Below the pieces are notes generated by a model. It was given only the letters and a program-made list of their open reading frames with translations, was not told the DNA's origin and searched no databases. A stretch of 64,000 bases of DNA from Gordonia sp. 'Campus' (GTDB lineage: Bacteria; Actinomycetota; Actinomycetes; Mycobacteriales; Mycobacteriaceae), in NCBI RefSeq assembly GCF_022206305.1, contig NZ_JAKOIW010000022.1, positions 1 to 64,000 of the forward strand, given 5' to 3'. Within the stretch, counting starts at the first letter, position 1, and each line of letters starts with the position of its first letter. Shown here piece after piece: positions 9,193 to 19,415 of this stretch. A program made the translations under genes and the position numbers.

Positions 9193-11991
9193 TCAGCGTG
9201 GCGCGCGGCAGAGCCGCCAGACCCGGTCGCGGGACATCGGTGTCTCGCAGGGACGTTCGCCGATGGCCCGCCGGATGGCATTGGCCATAGCCGGTGCCAC
9301 CGGGTTGTAGGGCGACTCGCTCATCGACTTGGCGCCGAACGGGCCGAGCTCGTCGGCGGTGTCGGCGAAGTAGACCTCGGTGACGGGGATGTCGGCCATC
9401 TGCGGGACGCGGTAGGTACGGAACACGTTCGTCACCGGCACGCCGCGGTCGTCGATCATGACCTCTTCATAGAGGGCGGTGCCGATTCCTTGCGCGACAC
9501 CGCCTTCCACCTGTCCGCGGCACTGCTCCGGGTTCATGACGGTGCCCGCGTCGGCCGCATGCACCGACTGGAGAATGGCCACGGTGCCGGTCTCGGTGTC
9601 GACGGCCACGCGGAACGCCTGCACGTTGAATGCGATCGACCGCATCTCGCCGCGTTCTTCGCCGGCCGCGACGGCGCGTGGACCGGCCGGGTGATCGACG
9701 CGGTGACGGGTGTCGACCGAACCGATGAGGTCGCCGAAGCCGACAACGCCGGCGGTCGTGACCGCACCATCGGGTCCGAGCGAGATCTGGTCGGCGGGTG
9801 TTCCGGTGAGCCGACCCGCGGCGGCGGTGAGGGCGTCCCGGAGTGCGAGGCATGCGCCGTGGACGGCCTTGCCCGCCACGGTGGTGCCCGCCGAGGCGAA
9901 CGCGCCGGTGTCGTGCGACGCGGCGTCGGTGTCGCCGTGCCACAGGGAGACCCGTTCGATGTCGGTGGACAAGGCGGTGGCGACGATCTGGGCGTGGACC
10001 GTCGTGGTGCCGTTCCCGAACTCGGCCGTGCCGACCCCGACGTGGTAGGTGCCGGCGGCATCGACCGCGACGGTGACATTCGACAGATGTCCACGGGGCG
10101 CCATGGTGGCGATGGCGGCGATGGACATTCCCTCGCCGACCCGCCAGCGGTCGCCCGGCGGGGCCGTGACCCCGTTGCCCCGGCGGAGTGCCTGCTCGGC
10201 CAGGTCGAGGCACTGATCGAGACCATAGCTGCCGTAGACCAGATCGACCTCGGGTTCGGCCCGTGCGATGAGCAGAGGATCGCCGTCGGCGACGGCGTTG
10301 CGCCGGCGGAATTCGAACGGGTCGATGCCGAGCCGGAGCGCGAGCTCGTCCATCGCGCTCTCCACCGCGAACACCACCTGGCCGAGTCCGTATCCACGGA
10401 ACGCGCCCGACGGCGGGTTGTTGGTGTACACGACCTCGGCGTCGAGCCGTTTGACCGGGCAGTTGTACACCGAGACCGATTCCGCGCAGGCATGGAACAT
10501 GACGCCGATCGCGTGATTGCCATAGGCGCCGGTGTCGGACAGCAGGTCCACCCGTAGCGCGGTGAGCCGGCCGTCGGCGTCCGCGCCGGCGTCGACGGTG
10601 ACGCGCATCGGATGACGGTATGTGGTCCGGGTCAGTTCTTCGGTCCGGGTCATCTCGTACGCGCACGGCTGCCCGGTACGCAGCACGGCGAGTGCGACGA
10701 GATCTTCGGTGAGCATCTCCTGCTTTCCGCCGAACCCGCCGCCCACGCGGGCGCTGAAGACCCGAACGCGTTCGGGCGGCAGGTCGAAGAGCAACGCGAG
10801 CTCGTTGCGTACCAGGAACGGGACCTGCGTGCTGGTCCGGATGACGAGGCGCCCCTGCTCGTCCATCCAGCCGATCGAACCGTGGGTCTCCAGCTGGGCA
10901 TGTGACACCCGGTTGCTGTTCCAGGTGCCGTGCACCGTTTCCGCGGACGCGGCCAGGGCGGCGTCGGCGTCGCCGCCGAATCCCTCGTGGAAGGTGACGA
11001 CGACGTTGCGCGCCGCCTCGGCCACTCGGTCGTCCGGGGTGCGATCGGGGTGGATCACGGGGGCACCGGGGCTGCGGGCGGCTTCCGGGTCGAACACCGC
11101 GGGCAGCGCCTCGTAGGTGACCTCGACGAGCGCGAGCGCCTGGTCGGCCACTGCCGGTGAGGTGGCGACAACGGCGGCGACCCGCTGCCCGGCGAAGCGG
11201 ACCACCGGGTCGAAGATGAGTGTGTCGTCGGGATCCTCGAGCCGGCTCTCGTGGCGACCTGTCGAAAACCTCTGCGTCGAGACGTTCTCGTGGGTGAGGA
11301 TCAGCTCGACGCCGGGCAGCGCGCTCGCCGCGGTGGTGTCGATCGCGGTGATCCGGGCGTGCGCGTGCGGCGAGCCGAGCACGTGGATCGACAGCGTTCC
11401 GGGGGTGGGGACGTCGAAAGTGTATGGCTCGGAACCGGTCACGACGCGACGGGCCGCGAGCGGGTTCACCGACGTGCCGACCAGTGCCCGCGGTGCCACG
11501 GTGGCGACCGGGGCCGGTGGCGCCCCCGCTGTGCCTGCGCCCGCTGTGCCTGCGGCCGCTGTGCCTGCGGCCGAGGTGATCGCGTCGCGTATGGCGCGAT
11601 ATCCCGTGCACCGGCACAGGTTTCCCTTCATCCGCCGGGGCAGGTCGTCGAGGTGGTCGGCGGTGACGGTCGACGCGGTCACGATCATGCCCGCGGTGCA
11701 GAAGCCGCACTGGAACCCGAAGTTGTCGACGAACGACTGCTGCACGGGGTGCAGGTCGTCGGGTGTGCCGAGCCCGGCGACGGTCGTCACCGATCGACCC
11801 GCGACCCGCTGCGCCGGGTAGATGCACGAATGCACGGGTTCGCCGTCGACGAGCACCGAGCAGGCGCCGCAGTCGCCGGCGTCGCACCCCTTCTTCACCT
11901 CGAAGTGGGCATGCTGGCGCAGCAGCATCCGAAGGCACTGTCCGGCAGCGGGTTCGGCGTCCACCTCGTCGCCGTTGACCTCGAACCTCAT
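9193..11991 (-). CDS. Xanthine dehydrogenase-family protein, fused 2Fe-2S and molybdopterin subunits
   Basis: 932-aa molybdenum hydroxylase. The first 160 residues are the small iron-sulfur subunit: [16 protein letters not shown] for the plant-type cluster and QCGFCTAGM...CRCTGY for the second cluster. An Ala/Gly/Thr linker (about residues 140-165) joins it to the large molybdopterin subunit, which has [20 protein letters not shown] and a C-terminal [10 protein letters not shown] carrying the likely active-site Glu. The ATG at 11991 overlaps the FAD-subunit stop (ATGA), showing translational coupling. Frame upstream of 11991 stays open but runs through the FAD gene and is not coding. Likely a purine or N-heterocycle dehydrogenase; xanthine is plausible given uraH and uraD about 8 kb away, but substrate is unproven. 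Confidence 0.88.
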   Translation of the reverse strand: MRFEVNGDEVDAEPAAGQCLRMLLRQHAHFEVKKGCDAGDCGACSVLVDGEPVHSCIYPAQRVAGRSVTTVAGLGTPDDLHPVQQSFVDNFGFQCGFCTAGMIVTASTVTADHLDDLPRRMKGNLCRCTGYRAIRDAITSAAGTAAAGTAGAGTAGAPPAPVATVAPRALVGTSVNPLAARRVVTGSEPYTFDVPTPGTLSIHVLGSPHAHARITAIDTTAASALPGVELILTHENVSTQRFSTGRHESRLEDPDDTLIFDPVVRFAGQRVAAVVATSPAVADQALALVEVTYEALPAVFDPEAARSPGAPVIHPDRTPDDRVAEAARNVVVTFHEGFGGDADAALAASAETVHGTWNSNRVSHAQLETHGSIGWMDEQGRLVIRTSTQVPFLVRNELALLFDLPPERVRVFSARVGGGFGGKQEMLTEDLVALAVLRTGQPCAYEMTRTEELTRTTYRHPMRVTVDAGADADGRLTALRVDLLSDTGAYGNHAIGVMFHACAESVSVYNCPVKRLDAEVVYTNNPPSGAFRGYGLGQVVFAVESAMDELALRLGIDPFEFRRRNAVADGDPLLIARAEPEVDLVYGSYGLDQCLDLAEQALRRGNGVTAPPGDRWRVGEGMSIAAIATMAPRGHLSNVTVAVDAAGTYHVGVGTAEFGNGTTTVHAQIVATALSTDIERVSLWHGDTDAASHDTGAFASAGTTVAGKAVHGACLALRDALTAAAGRLTGTPADQISLGPDGAVTTAGVVGFGDLIGSVDTRHRVDHPAGPRAVAAGEERGEMRSIAFNVQAFRVAVDTETGTVAILQSVHAADAGTVMNPEQCRGQVEGGVAQGIGTALYEEVMIDDRGVPVTNVFRTYRVPQMADIPVTEVYFADTADELGPFGAKSMSESPYNPVAPAMANAIRRAIGERPCETPMSRDRVWRLCRAPR

Positions 11992-12833
11992 GCGCCGGCC
12001 CTGTCTCCCATGTCGACTCCCGTCCACCCCGACAGCTCGATCCGGATCTCCTCGGCGAGGACCGCCGACACCCCGCGCCGCCAGTCGGCCGACCCGAGCG
12101 GGTCGGTGTAATAGCCACTGGCCGCGGTGATGTCGTCGTGCAGCGCCTCGCGGGCCGGTAGAGCCGGGTATCTCAACACCGTCGGCCATTCGGTGGCGGC
12201 GGTGATGGCGAAGACGGTGGAACCGTCTTCGTCGACACGTCCGGTCACCACGGCGCCCGAGCGGCCGAGCTCGGCGAGCGCGATCTTGCGGAACCCGGTG
12301 CGCGCTCGCAGGGCGTGGCCGGGAAAATCGATGGCGCGCAGCACTTCTCCGGGACCCAGGATGTTGATGCCGTTCCCGATGACGAGTTCGGCGACGGGTA
12401 GGTCCCGGTCGGTGTCGTCGGGACTCCAGATGTGGGCGGTCGCGTCGAGTGCGGTCGCCAGGGAGACCATGGACGCCGCGGCGAACGAGCGGCAGATGTT
12501 GCCGCCCACGGTCGCCATGTTCCAGATCTTGAACGATGCCAGGAGCGCATGGGCGCACTGCGCGAACAGTGGCTGTGCGTGGAATCCGGGCCGGGGGCCG
12601 AGTGCGACCAGGTGGGCGATGGTGCAGGTCGCGGCGATCCGGAGACCGCCGTCGGGGAGGTCTTCGACGGGCGCCCAACCCATCTCGCTGAGGTCGACGA
12701 GGCCCGTCGTCGCCGGCTGCGGTTCCGAGAACACCCAGGTCCCGCCCGCGACGAGTTGCTCGCCCGGTGCGGGGAACACCTCGTCGCGTGATCGGGCGAA
12801 GCGATAGTGGGAGACGGCGGTGAGGTCCATCAT
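11988..12833 (-). CDS. FAD-binding subunit of molybdenum hydroxylase
   Basis: About 281-aa FAD-binding subunit (CoxM/XdhB type) that passes electrons from the iron-sulfur clusters to an acceptor. The family motif is VAGGTWVF near residue 30, and [16 protein letters not shown] near residue 120 is the second flavin-binding motif. Two adjacent ATG codons (12833 and 12830) follow AGGGCACG; the first gives a spacing of about 5, the second about 8, and I cannot choose firmly. The gene overlaps the fused iron-sulfur/molybdenum subunit by four bases, so the two make one enzyme. A separate XdhC-type maturation gene is not seen nearby. Confidence 0.87.
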   Translation of the reverse strand: MMDLTAVSHYRFARSRDEVFPAPGEQLVAGGTWVFSEPQPATTGLVDLSEMGWAPVEDLPDGGLRIAATCTIAHLVALGPRPGFHAQPLFAQCAHALLASFKIWNMATVGGNICRSFAAASMVSLATALDATAHIWSPDDTDRDLPVAELVIGNGINILGPGEVLRAIDFPGHALRARTGFRKIALAELGRSGAVVTGRVDEDGSTVFAITAATEWPTVLRYPALPAREALHDDITAASGYYTDPLGSADWRRGVSAVLAEEIRIELSGWTGVDMGDRAGA

Positions 12834-13084
12834 CGTGCCCTGTCGAGAAGGCGTCGGTGCGCGGAGGCGACGGCGGTGAGCGGCTGTGGGAGGTCTGGGG
12901 CGAGTGTGCTCCACCGTACGAGGCAGGTGGCGTCGCCGTGCAGGATCGAGCCGATTGCGTCCCGTCGTCGCGGTATGCGGGTCACGAATCCGGGCGTCGG
13001 TGGCGGCACGGCGTCACGTTACTTTCATCGGCGGTGGTCCGCATCTCGACCGCGGCCGACGCGCCGCCCGGGCGAGGTGCCCTG
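12834..13084. other. Intergenic region before the molybdenum hydroxylase pair
   Basis: About 250 bases between the MFS exporter stop and the FAD-subunit start. It must hold the promoter of the molybdenum hydroxylase unit and the exporter terminator. I see no convincing hairpin, operator or small gene; reading frames here do not have coding-like composition. Confidence 0.5.
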
Positions 13085-14581
13085 TCACACCGGGGTTTCG
13101 GTGCTCCGCCCGTGCGAAGGTATCGCGAGGGACACCACGGCTGCGACCACGCACATGACGAGCGCGATGCCCGAGGCCCACAGATACCCGTCGGTGGCAG
13201 GGACCTCCACGACCGCTCCGTCGGAGGTGGTGACCGCGACCATCGACCAGGTGAGCAGCATGCCGACCGCGGCAGCCGCCGTCGACGTCCCGATGATCCG
13301 CATGAGAGCGTTCACGCCGTTGGATTCGCCGGTCTGCTCGACACTCACCGATTGCATGATCAGCGCGGGCATGGCGGAGTAGGCGATACCGAGGCCCGCA
13401 CCGATGCAGCAGGCGATGACCAGCATGTGAATCCAGGTGAGGTCCCAGGGCCCGGTGATACCCACGATGAACACGATGTAGCCCGCTCCGATGATCACCG
13501 CACCGACGGCGAGTGAGATGCGTGCACCGAAGACGGCGTTGATGCGCCCGCTGATGTGCGAGAACGTGAACATCACCAGTCCGCTCGGCGCGAGTATGAG
13601 ACTGGCGTGCACCATGTCGTAGCCGAAGCCGTCCTGACTGCCGGTCGGCGCCATCAGGAGCTGGATCGGGATGAGCTGCATGGCGTAGAACGCGAACCCG
13701 GTGGCGATCGAGGCCAGGTTGGTCAGCAACAGCGGACGCCTGCCGAGGATTCGCAGATCGATCAGCGGATCCGCGCGGCGGAGTTCGGCGAGGACCCACA
13801 GCGCGAGGAAGACCACGAATCCGGCGAACATGCCGAGGGTGAGGGGATTCGACCAGCCCCACTCGGCGCCCTTCGACAACGGCAGCAGGAGGCAGACGAG
13901 GACGATGGTCAGCCCGATGGCGCCGAGCGCGTCGAAGCGCCCGCCCGACGGTTTGGCGGTGGAGCGCACGGTCAGCGCGACGCCGACCGCGGCAAGGGTC
14001 GCGGCAGCGGCACACGACCAGAACAGCGCGTGCCAGCTGAGGTGTTGGGCGATGAGTGCGGCGACCGGGAGTCCCAGTGCGCCGCCGATGCCGAGCGACG
14101 CGCTCATCGTGCCCACCGACGACCCGAGGTGCCGGGGCGGCACGATGTCGCGCATGACGCTGATGCCCAGTGCCACGATGCCGAAACCCAGTCCTTGCAG
14201 GCCGCGTCCGATGATGAACAACGGCAGGGAGGTGGCGACGGCGCAGGCGACCGATCCGATCGCGACGAAGCCGAGGCTGACGAGGATCGCGAGGCGTTTG
14301 CCGTACATGTCGCCGATTCGTCCGCCGATGGGCGTCGCGACCGCGCCGAGGAGCAAGGTGATGGTGATGGCCCAGGTGGTGTCCGAGGCGTCCGCGTGCA
14401 GAAGTGCGGGCAGCTGGGGGATCAGGGGCACGATGATGGTCTGCATCAGCGCCACGACGATCCCCGCCAGGCAGAGGATGACCACCGCGAGGCGCGGGTG
14501 CGGCTTCTCGCCGGCGGAATCCGGGGGCGGGAGATCGGGAGTGTTGTCCGTCGTACCGTCGACGTCCGTCCGGCTCGTCAC
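13085..14581 (-). CDS. MFS multidrug-type transporter (about 14 spans)
   Basis: 498-aa major facilitator with about 14 hydrophobic segments, consistent with the DHA2 drug:proton antiporter group. The motif between spans 2 and 3 is GGRIGDMYGKRLAI, and the span-5 antiporter-like motif is GIGGALGLPVAALI. The first 25 residues are acidic and polar. Translation appears to start at GTG 14581, because the upstream frame meets a TAA within ten codons. No good ribosome site directly precedes this GTG. Instead a 10-codon upstream ORF with a strong GGAGG ends in a GTGA overlap with the start, so translation is probably coupled. Substrate unknown. Confidence 0.88.
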   Translation of the reverse strand: MTSRTDVDGTTDNTPDLPPPDSAGEKPHPRLAVVILCLAGIVVALMQTIIVPLIPQLPALLHADASDTTWAITITLLLGAVATPIGGRIGDMYGKRLAILVSLGFVAIGSVACAVATSLPLFIIGRGLQGLGFGIVALGISVMRDIVPPRHLGSSVGTMSASLGIGGALGLPVAALIAQHLSWHALFWSCAAAATLAAVGVALTVRSTAKPSGGRFDALGAIGLTIVLVCLLLPLSKGAEWGWSNPLTLGMFAGFVVFLALWVLAELRRADPLIDLRILGRRPLLLTNLASIATGFAFYAMQLIPIQLLMAPTGSQDGFGYDMVHASLILAPSGLVMFTFSHISGRINAVFGARISLAVGAVIIGAGYIVFIVGITGPWDLTWIHMLVIACCIGAGLGIAYSAMPALIMQSVSVEQTGESNGVNALMRIIGTSTAAAAVGMLLTWSMVAVTTSDGAVVEVPATDGYLWASGIALVMCVVAAVVSLAIPSHGRSTETPV

Positions 14582-14610
14582 GCCGACATCCGGCTGGTCG
14601 CGATCGTCAT
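14578..14610 (-). CDS. Upstream mini-ORF coupled to the MFS exporter (candidate)
   Basis: A 10-codon frame (MTIATSRMSA then TGA) begins at ATG 14610, with GGAGG about ten bases upstream. Its stop TGA overlaps the GTG start of the exporter (GTGA), the same coupling geometry seen for other gene pairs in this window. The exporter itself lacks an obvious ribosome site, so this mini-ORF may deliver ribosomes to it. It may be a simple translational coupler or a sensing leader peptide; the sequence alone cannot say. Confidence 0.45.
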   Translation of the reverse strand: MTIATSRMSA

Positions 14611-14694
14611 TCGATTAACACCTCCGAACGATCAGGGTATCGCGGGAGCCGTCGGCGAGAACGTTCGCACCCGGAGGCCGCCCACCCCCGCGCG

Positions 14695-15501
14695 CTACCG
14701 CAGGTCGGCCGCCCCGATCGGTTCCGGCCACCGGGGCGTGAGCCCGTCGCCCGACGACACGCCGCGGATGCGCCGCATCAGCCACGGGCCGAGGAACGTC
14801 CGGGCCCACTCGGAGTCCTGCCTGCGCCGTTCACGCCGTGTCGCCACGGCGGCCTCGGCCAGGTCCTGCGGGGTGATCCCGTGCTCGACACCCAGGAGGT
14901 CGAGGACGTGCGCGGCCATGCGCGTGTGCCCCAGCGGCGACATGTGCAATCGGTCGGTGTCCCACATGCGGTAGTCGTCGTATCCGGTCATGCGCCAGAA
15001 GTCACAGATCAGAGCGCCGTGGCGCTCGGCCACCGCGCGGACGAGTTCGTTGTAGATCGCGATCCGCCCGCGCAGCATTCGGAACACGGGTGCCCACCCG
15101 GTGTCGTAGGCGGTGAACACCACGACCGTCGCCCCCGTCGCGGCCAGCCGGCCCAGGGCGGCGTCGTACCGTTCCATCAGCGCGTCGATGTCCAGCCCGG
15201 GACGCATCAGGTCGTTGCCGCCGGCGTAGACCGTGACGAGGCCCGGGTTCAGTGCGACCGCCGGCTCGAGCTGTTCGGCGATCACCTCGTCGAGCAACCG
15301 GCCGCGGATCGCGAGGTTCGCGTAGGTGAAGTCCGCGCCGTCCCCTGTCGCGGCGAGCTGTTCGGCGACGCGGTCGGCCCATCCGCGGACACCGTTGGGT
15401 CGGGTCGGATCCGGATCGCCGACGCCCTCGGTGAACGAATCGCCCAATGCGACGTAGCGGGTGAAGCCCACGAGCGCGCCTTCCTGTCGAGTGGTCGGCA
15501 T
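14695..15501 (-). CDS. SGNH/GDSL-family hydrolase
   Basis: About 268-aa esterase or lipase of the GDSL type. Block I is YVALGDSFTEGVGD with nucleophile Ser about residue 22, block III is YAGGNDLM, and block V is DRLHMSPLGH with the catalytic Asp and His. No signal peptide is visible, so it is probably cytoplasmic. I chose the ATG at 15501 (MPTTRQEG); a longer version from 15564 adds 21 residues lacking family similarity. Substrate unknown. It is divergent from pyc across a long intergenic stretch. Confidence 0.87.
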   Translation of the reverse strand: MPTTRQEGALVGFTRYVALGDSFTEGVGDPDPTRPNGVRGWADRVAEQLAATGDGADFTYANLAIRGRLLDEVIAEQLEPAVALNPGLVTVYAGGNDLMRPGLDIDALMERYDAALGRLAATGATVVVFTAYDTGWAPVFRMLRGRIAIYNELVRAVAERHGALICDFWRMTGYDDYRMWDTDRLHMSPLGHTRMAAHVLDLLGVEHGITPQDLAEAAVATRRERRRQDSEWARTFLGPWLMRRIRGVSSGDGLTPRWPEPIGAADLR

Positions 15502-15990
15502 GACGCTAATCCCGTCTGCCGGTCCCGGCCAAAGCGTGCCCGGGACGGAACGATCGGTCGGCATTCCGAGGGAGCGGTCGATCGGTATTCCCGAATAGTC
15601 GAGTCGGCGGATCTCTCATTGTCGAACGGCCCTGGAGAGTTCCTGTCAACACTGCCGCAATGAGTGCCACGTACATTGCGCGGCAATTGGTTTCGGTCCC
15701 TTCGGAGGGATCGCCGCACCCCTGCGACGGAACGTCTCGGACGACTCGGAATGCGGTGGCGCGTGCCCTTTCCGAAGGTGCCGGAGACAGTGTGAGGGGG
15801 TGGCCGGTCGGCCGGTCTCGGTGAGTAGGATCACGACGTGAACTGCCCGTGGAGAACGGGTCGGCGTCGTCGGGGCTCCTGCGTCGAACCGTGTCCGTCG
15901 GGGGTTTGTTCGCGCGATCTCCACCGCGATTGTGCGAATCGCTGAGCACGCGCCGGACCGGCGCAGGCGTGAGAGAAAGAGAACACCACG
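15502..15990. other. Long intergenic region upstream of pyc
   Basis: About 490 bases between the divergent GDSL hydrolase and pyc. A near-perfect inverted pair TGCCGCAATG / CATTGCGCGGCA lies around 15652-15684, and a compact hairpin TCCCT-TCGG-AGGGA lies at 15697-15710. A TAGGAT -10-like box at 15826-15831 could start a pyc transcript with a leader of roughly 150 bases. No small gene is convincing. The region may hold regulation of the anaplerotic pyc gene, but no known operator was recognised. Confidence 0.5.
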
Positions 15991-18900
15991 ATGTTCGACA
16001 AGGTTCTGGTCGCCAACCGCGGGGAGATCGCCATCCGCGCGTTCCGTGCCGCCTATGAGCTCGGCGCGCGGACGGTTGCGATCTTCCCCTACGAGGACCG
16101 CAATTCGGTGCATCGGCTCAAGGCCGACGAGTCCTACCAGATCGGTGTGCCGGGACATCCGGTTCGGGCCTACCTGTCCGTGGACGAGGTCGTCAGTGCG
16201 GCCGTCCGTTGCGGCGCCGACGCGATCTACCCCGGCTACGGGTTCCTCTCCGAGAACCAGGGTCTGGCCGCGGCGTGCGCGGAGGCCGGGATCACCTTCG
16301 TGGGTCCCAGCGCCGACATCCTGGAGATGACGGGCAACAAGGCGACCGCGGTGGCCGCGGCGAAGGCGGCCGGGATCCCGGTCCTCGCCAGCTCGGAACC
16401 GTCGTCGGACCTCGACGAGCTGCTCGCCGCCGCCGAGGACATGCAGTTCCCGGTGTTCGTGAAGGCCGTCGCCGGTGGAGGTGGACGGGGTATGCGCCGC
16501 GTCGACGACCGTGCCGACCTCGCCGAGGCGATCGCTGCGGCTTCCCGCGAGGCCGAGGCCGCGTTCGGCGACGCGACGGTGTTCCTCGAGCAGGCCGTGG
16601 TCAACCCGCGCCACATCGAGGTTCAGATTCTCGCCGACACCCACGGCAACGTCATCCATCTCTACGAGCGCGACTGCAGCCTCCAGCGTCGGCACCAGAA
16701 GGTCATCGAGCTGGCTCCCGCCCCGAATCTCTCCGACGAGTTGCGCGAGAAGATCTGCGCCGATGCCGTCGCCTTCGCCCGCCACATCGGTTACTCCTGT
16801 GCGGGCACCGTCGAGTTCCTCCTCGACGAGCAGGGCCGGCACGTCTTCATCGAGATGAATCCGCGCATCCAGGTCGAACACACCGTCACCGAGGAGATCA
16901 CCGACGTCGACCTGGTGAGCGCGCAGCTGCGGATCGCCTCGGGTGAGTCGCTCGACGATCTCGGCCTGAGTCAGGACGTGATCCGCATCCGTGGAGCCGC
17001 CCTGCAGTGCCGCATCACCACCGAGGACCCGGCGAACGGGTTCCGGCCCGACGTCGGGCGCATCACCGCGTACCGCAGCCCGGGCGGCGCGGGTGTGCGG
17101 CTGGACGGCGGCGCCACCCTGGGCGCCGAGGTCAGCGGCCACTTCGACTCGATGCTGGTCAAACTCACCTGCCGCGGAAGAGATTTCCCGACCGCGATGC
17201 GTCGCGCGCGGCGCGCCGTCGCCGAGTTCCGCATCCGCGGCGTCGCGACGAACATCCCGTTCCTGCAGGCGGTCCTCGACGATCCCGACTTCCGCGCGGG
17301 ACGCGTCACGACGTCGTTCATCGACGAGCGGCCGGAGCTGCTGACGTCGCGTTCGTCTGCCGACCGCGGCACGCGCATCCTGTCCTTCCTCGCCGATGTC
17401 ACGGTCAACAAGCCGCACGGTGAGCGGCCGACGACGGTGTACCCGCGCGACAAGCTGCCCACCGTCGAACGCGCGGTCCTCGCGGCACCGCCGAACGGTT
17501 CACGGCAGCGTCTGCTCGAGCTCGGCCCGGAAGGGTTCGCACGCGACCTGCGGGAGAACCCGCGGCTGGGCATCACCGACACCACCTTCCGCGATGCACA
17601 CCAGTCGTTGCTCGCGACACGTGTGCGCACCAACGGGTTGCTCAACGTCGCACCCTACGTCGCCGCGCTGACCCCCGAGCTGCTCTCCGTCGAATGCTGG
17701 GGCGGCGCGACCTACGATGTGGCACTGCGCTTTCTGAAGGAAGACCCCTGGGATCGACTGGCCCAGCTGCGCGAAGCGATCCCCAACATCTGTCTGCAGA
17801 TGCTGTTGCGGGGCGCCAACACGGTGGGTTACACCCCGTATCCGACCAAGGTGACGACCGCCTTCGTGTCCGAGGCGACCGACGTGGGCATCGACATCTT
17901 CCGTATCTTCGATGCGCTCAACAACATCGAGGCGATGCGCCCGGCGATCGACGCGGTGCGCGAGACCGGCACGGCGGTGGCCGAGGTGGCCATGAGTTAC
18001 ACCGGTGACCTGTCGAACCCGGCCGAGGACCTCTACACCCTCGACTACTACCTGCGCCTGGCCGAGCAGATCGTGTCCGCCGGCGCGCATGTCATCGCCA
18101 TCAAGGACATGGCCGGCCTGCTGCGGGCCCCTGCGGCCACGACGCTGGTCTCGGCCCTGCGCCGCGAGTTCGACCTGCCGATCCACGTGCACACCCACGA
18201 CACCCCGGGCGGCCAGCTCGCGACATACATGGCCGCATGGCAGGCCGGGGCGGATGCGGTCGACGGTGCGAGTGCCGCGCTCGCGGGCACCACGAGCCAG
18301 CCCGCCCTGTCGGCGATCGTCGCCGCGACCGCACACACCGAGCGCGACAGCGGGATCGATCTCGCGCGGGTGTGCGACCTCGAGCCGTACTGGGAAGCGC
18401 TGCGAAAGGTGTACTCGCCGTTCGAGTCCGGTCTTCCCGCACCGACCGGTCGGGTGTACTCGCACGAGATCCCGGGCGGGCAGCTGTCGAACCTGCGTCA
18501 GCAGGCCATCTCCCTCGGCCTCGGCAATCGTTTCGAGGCGGTGGAGCAGGCCTATGCGGCCGCCGACTCGATGCTGGGTCGTCTGGTGAAGGTGACGCCC
18601 TCGTCGAAGGTCGTCGGTGACCTGGCGCTCGCATTGGTCGGGCGCGGGATCACCGCGTCGGACTTCGCGGCCGACCCGGCGTCCTACGACATCCCGGACT
18701 CGGTGATCGGTTTCCTGCGAGGCGAACTCGGCGACCCGCCCGGCGGATGGCCGGAACCCCTGCGCACTCTCGCGCTCGAGGGGCGTGCGCCCGCACCGGA
18801 GGTCGTGGCACTCTCCGCCGATGACGAGGCGATCCTGGACAAGCCGGGTCGCGATCGTCAGGTCCGCCTCAACCACCTGCTGTTCCCCGGTCCCGCCAAG

Positions 18901-19380
18901 GAGTTCGAGGAGCACTACGAGACCTACGGGGACACCTCGCGGTTGTCGGCCAACCAGTTCTTCTACGGGCTGCGGTATGGCGAGGAGCATCGGGTCGAAC
19001 TCGAGCCCGGCGTCGAATTGCTCATCGGACTCGAGGCGATCAGCGAACCGGACGACCAGGGTATGCGCACGGTGATGTGCGTCCTGAACGGGCAACTGCG
19101 GCCCATCGCCGTGCGCGACCATGCCGTCGATTCGGCGGTCGCGGCGGCTGAGAAGGCCGACCGGTCGAACCCGCATCACGTGGGTGCGCCGTTCGCGGGT
19201 GTGGTCTCGCTGTCGGTCGACGTCGGCGACGAGGTCGCCGTCGGCGCGACCATCGGCACCATCGAGGCGATGAAGATGGAGGCCGCGATCACCGCGCCGG
19301 TGGCGGGCAAGGTCGCCCGCCTGGCGATCGGCCAGGTCACCCAGGTGTCGCCGGGCGATCTGCTGATCGAGATTCGCTGA
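15991..19380 (+). CDS. pyc: Pyruvate carboxylase
   Basis: 1129-aa biotin enzyme that carboxylates pyruvate to oxaloacetate, refilling the TCA cycle. Domains run in the usual order: biotin carboxylase (about 1-450, starting FDKVLVANRGEIAIRAFRAA, with GGGGRGMRR for ATP binding and EMNPRIQVEHTVTE), carboxyltransferase (about 530-860, with GITDTTFRDAHQSLLATRVR and the metal site HVHTHDT), and the biotinyl domain ending IEAMKMEAAI with biotinyl Lys 1095. Length and layout are those of a full single-chain enzyme. A GAGAAAGAG purine stretch precedes the ATG. A 12-bp-stem hairpin follows the stop. Confidence 0.97.
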   Translation: MFDKVLVANRGEIAIRAFRAAYELGARTVAIFPYEDRNSVHRLKADESYQIGVPGHPVRAYLSVDEVVSAAVRCGADAIYPGYGFLSENQGLAAACAEAGITFVGPSADILEMTGNKATAVAAAKAAGIPVLASSEPSSDLDELLAAAEDMQFPVFVKAVAGGGGRGMRRVDDRADLAEAIAAASREAEAAFGDATVFLEQAVVNPRHIEVQILADTHGNVIHLYERDCSLQRRHQKVIELAPAPNLSDELREKICADAVAFARHIGYSCAGTVEFLLDEQGRHVFIEMNPRIQVEHTVTEEITDVDLVSAQLRIASGESLDDLGLSQDVIRIRGAALQCRITTEDPANGFRPDVGRITAYRSPGGAGVRLDGGATLGAEVSGHFDSMLVKLTCRGRDFPTAMRRARRAVAEFRIRGVATNIPFLQAVLDDPDFRAGRVTTSFIDERPELLTSRSSADRGTRILSFLADVTVNKPHGERPTTVYPRDKLPTVERAVLAAPPNGSRQRLLELGPEGFARDLRENPRLGITDTTFRDAHQSLLATRVRTNGLLNVAPYVAALTPELLSVECWGGATYDVALRFLKEDPWDRLAQLREAIPNICLQMLLRGANTVGYTPYPTKVTTAFVSEATDVGIDIFRIFDALNNIEAMRPAIDAVRETGTAVAEVAMSYTGDLSNPAEDLYTLDYYLRLAEQIVSAGAHVIAIKDMAGLLRAPAATTLVSALRREFDLPIHVHTHDTPGGQLATYMAAWQAGADAVDGASAALAGTTSQPALSAIVAATAHTERDSGIDLARVCDLEPYWEALRKVYSPFESGLPAPTGRVYSHEIPGGQLSNLRQQAISLGLGNRFEAVEQAYAAADSMLGRLVKVTPSSKVVGDLALALVGRGITASDFAADPASYDIPDSVIGFLRGELGDPPGGWPEPLRTLALEGRAPAPEVVALSADDEAILDKPGRDRQVRLNHLLFPGPAKEFEEHYETYGDTSRLSANQFFYGLRYGEEHRVELEPGVELLIGLEAISEPDDQGMRTVMCVLNGQLRPIAVRDHAVDSAVAAAEKADRSNPHHVGAPFAGVVSLSVDVGDEVAVGATIGTIEAMKMEAAITAPVAGKVARLAIGQVTQVSPGDLLIEIR

Positions 19381-19385
19381 GCACC

Positions 19386-19414
19386 CGGCGGCGGGGGAAG
19401 AGCCCCCGCCGCCG
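19386..19414. terminator. Bidirectional GC-rich hairpin between pyc and uraH
   Basis: A perfect 12-bp stem (CGGCGGCGGGGG at 19386-19397, its complement at 19403-19414) with a five-base loop sits between two converging genes, beginning six bases after the pyc stop. No T-run follows, as is common for actinobacterial terminators. Confidence 0.75.
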
Positions 19415-19415
19415 A

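Noticed and set aside
11992..12678. Upstream extension of the fused iron-sulfur/molybdenum subunit
   Set aside because: The frame is open but overlaps the FAD-subunit gene in another frame, and the translated part is Arg/Pro-rich without similarity. The ATG at 11991 with ATGA overlap is the natural start.
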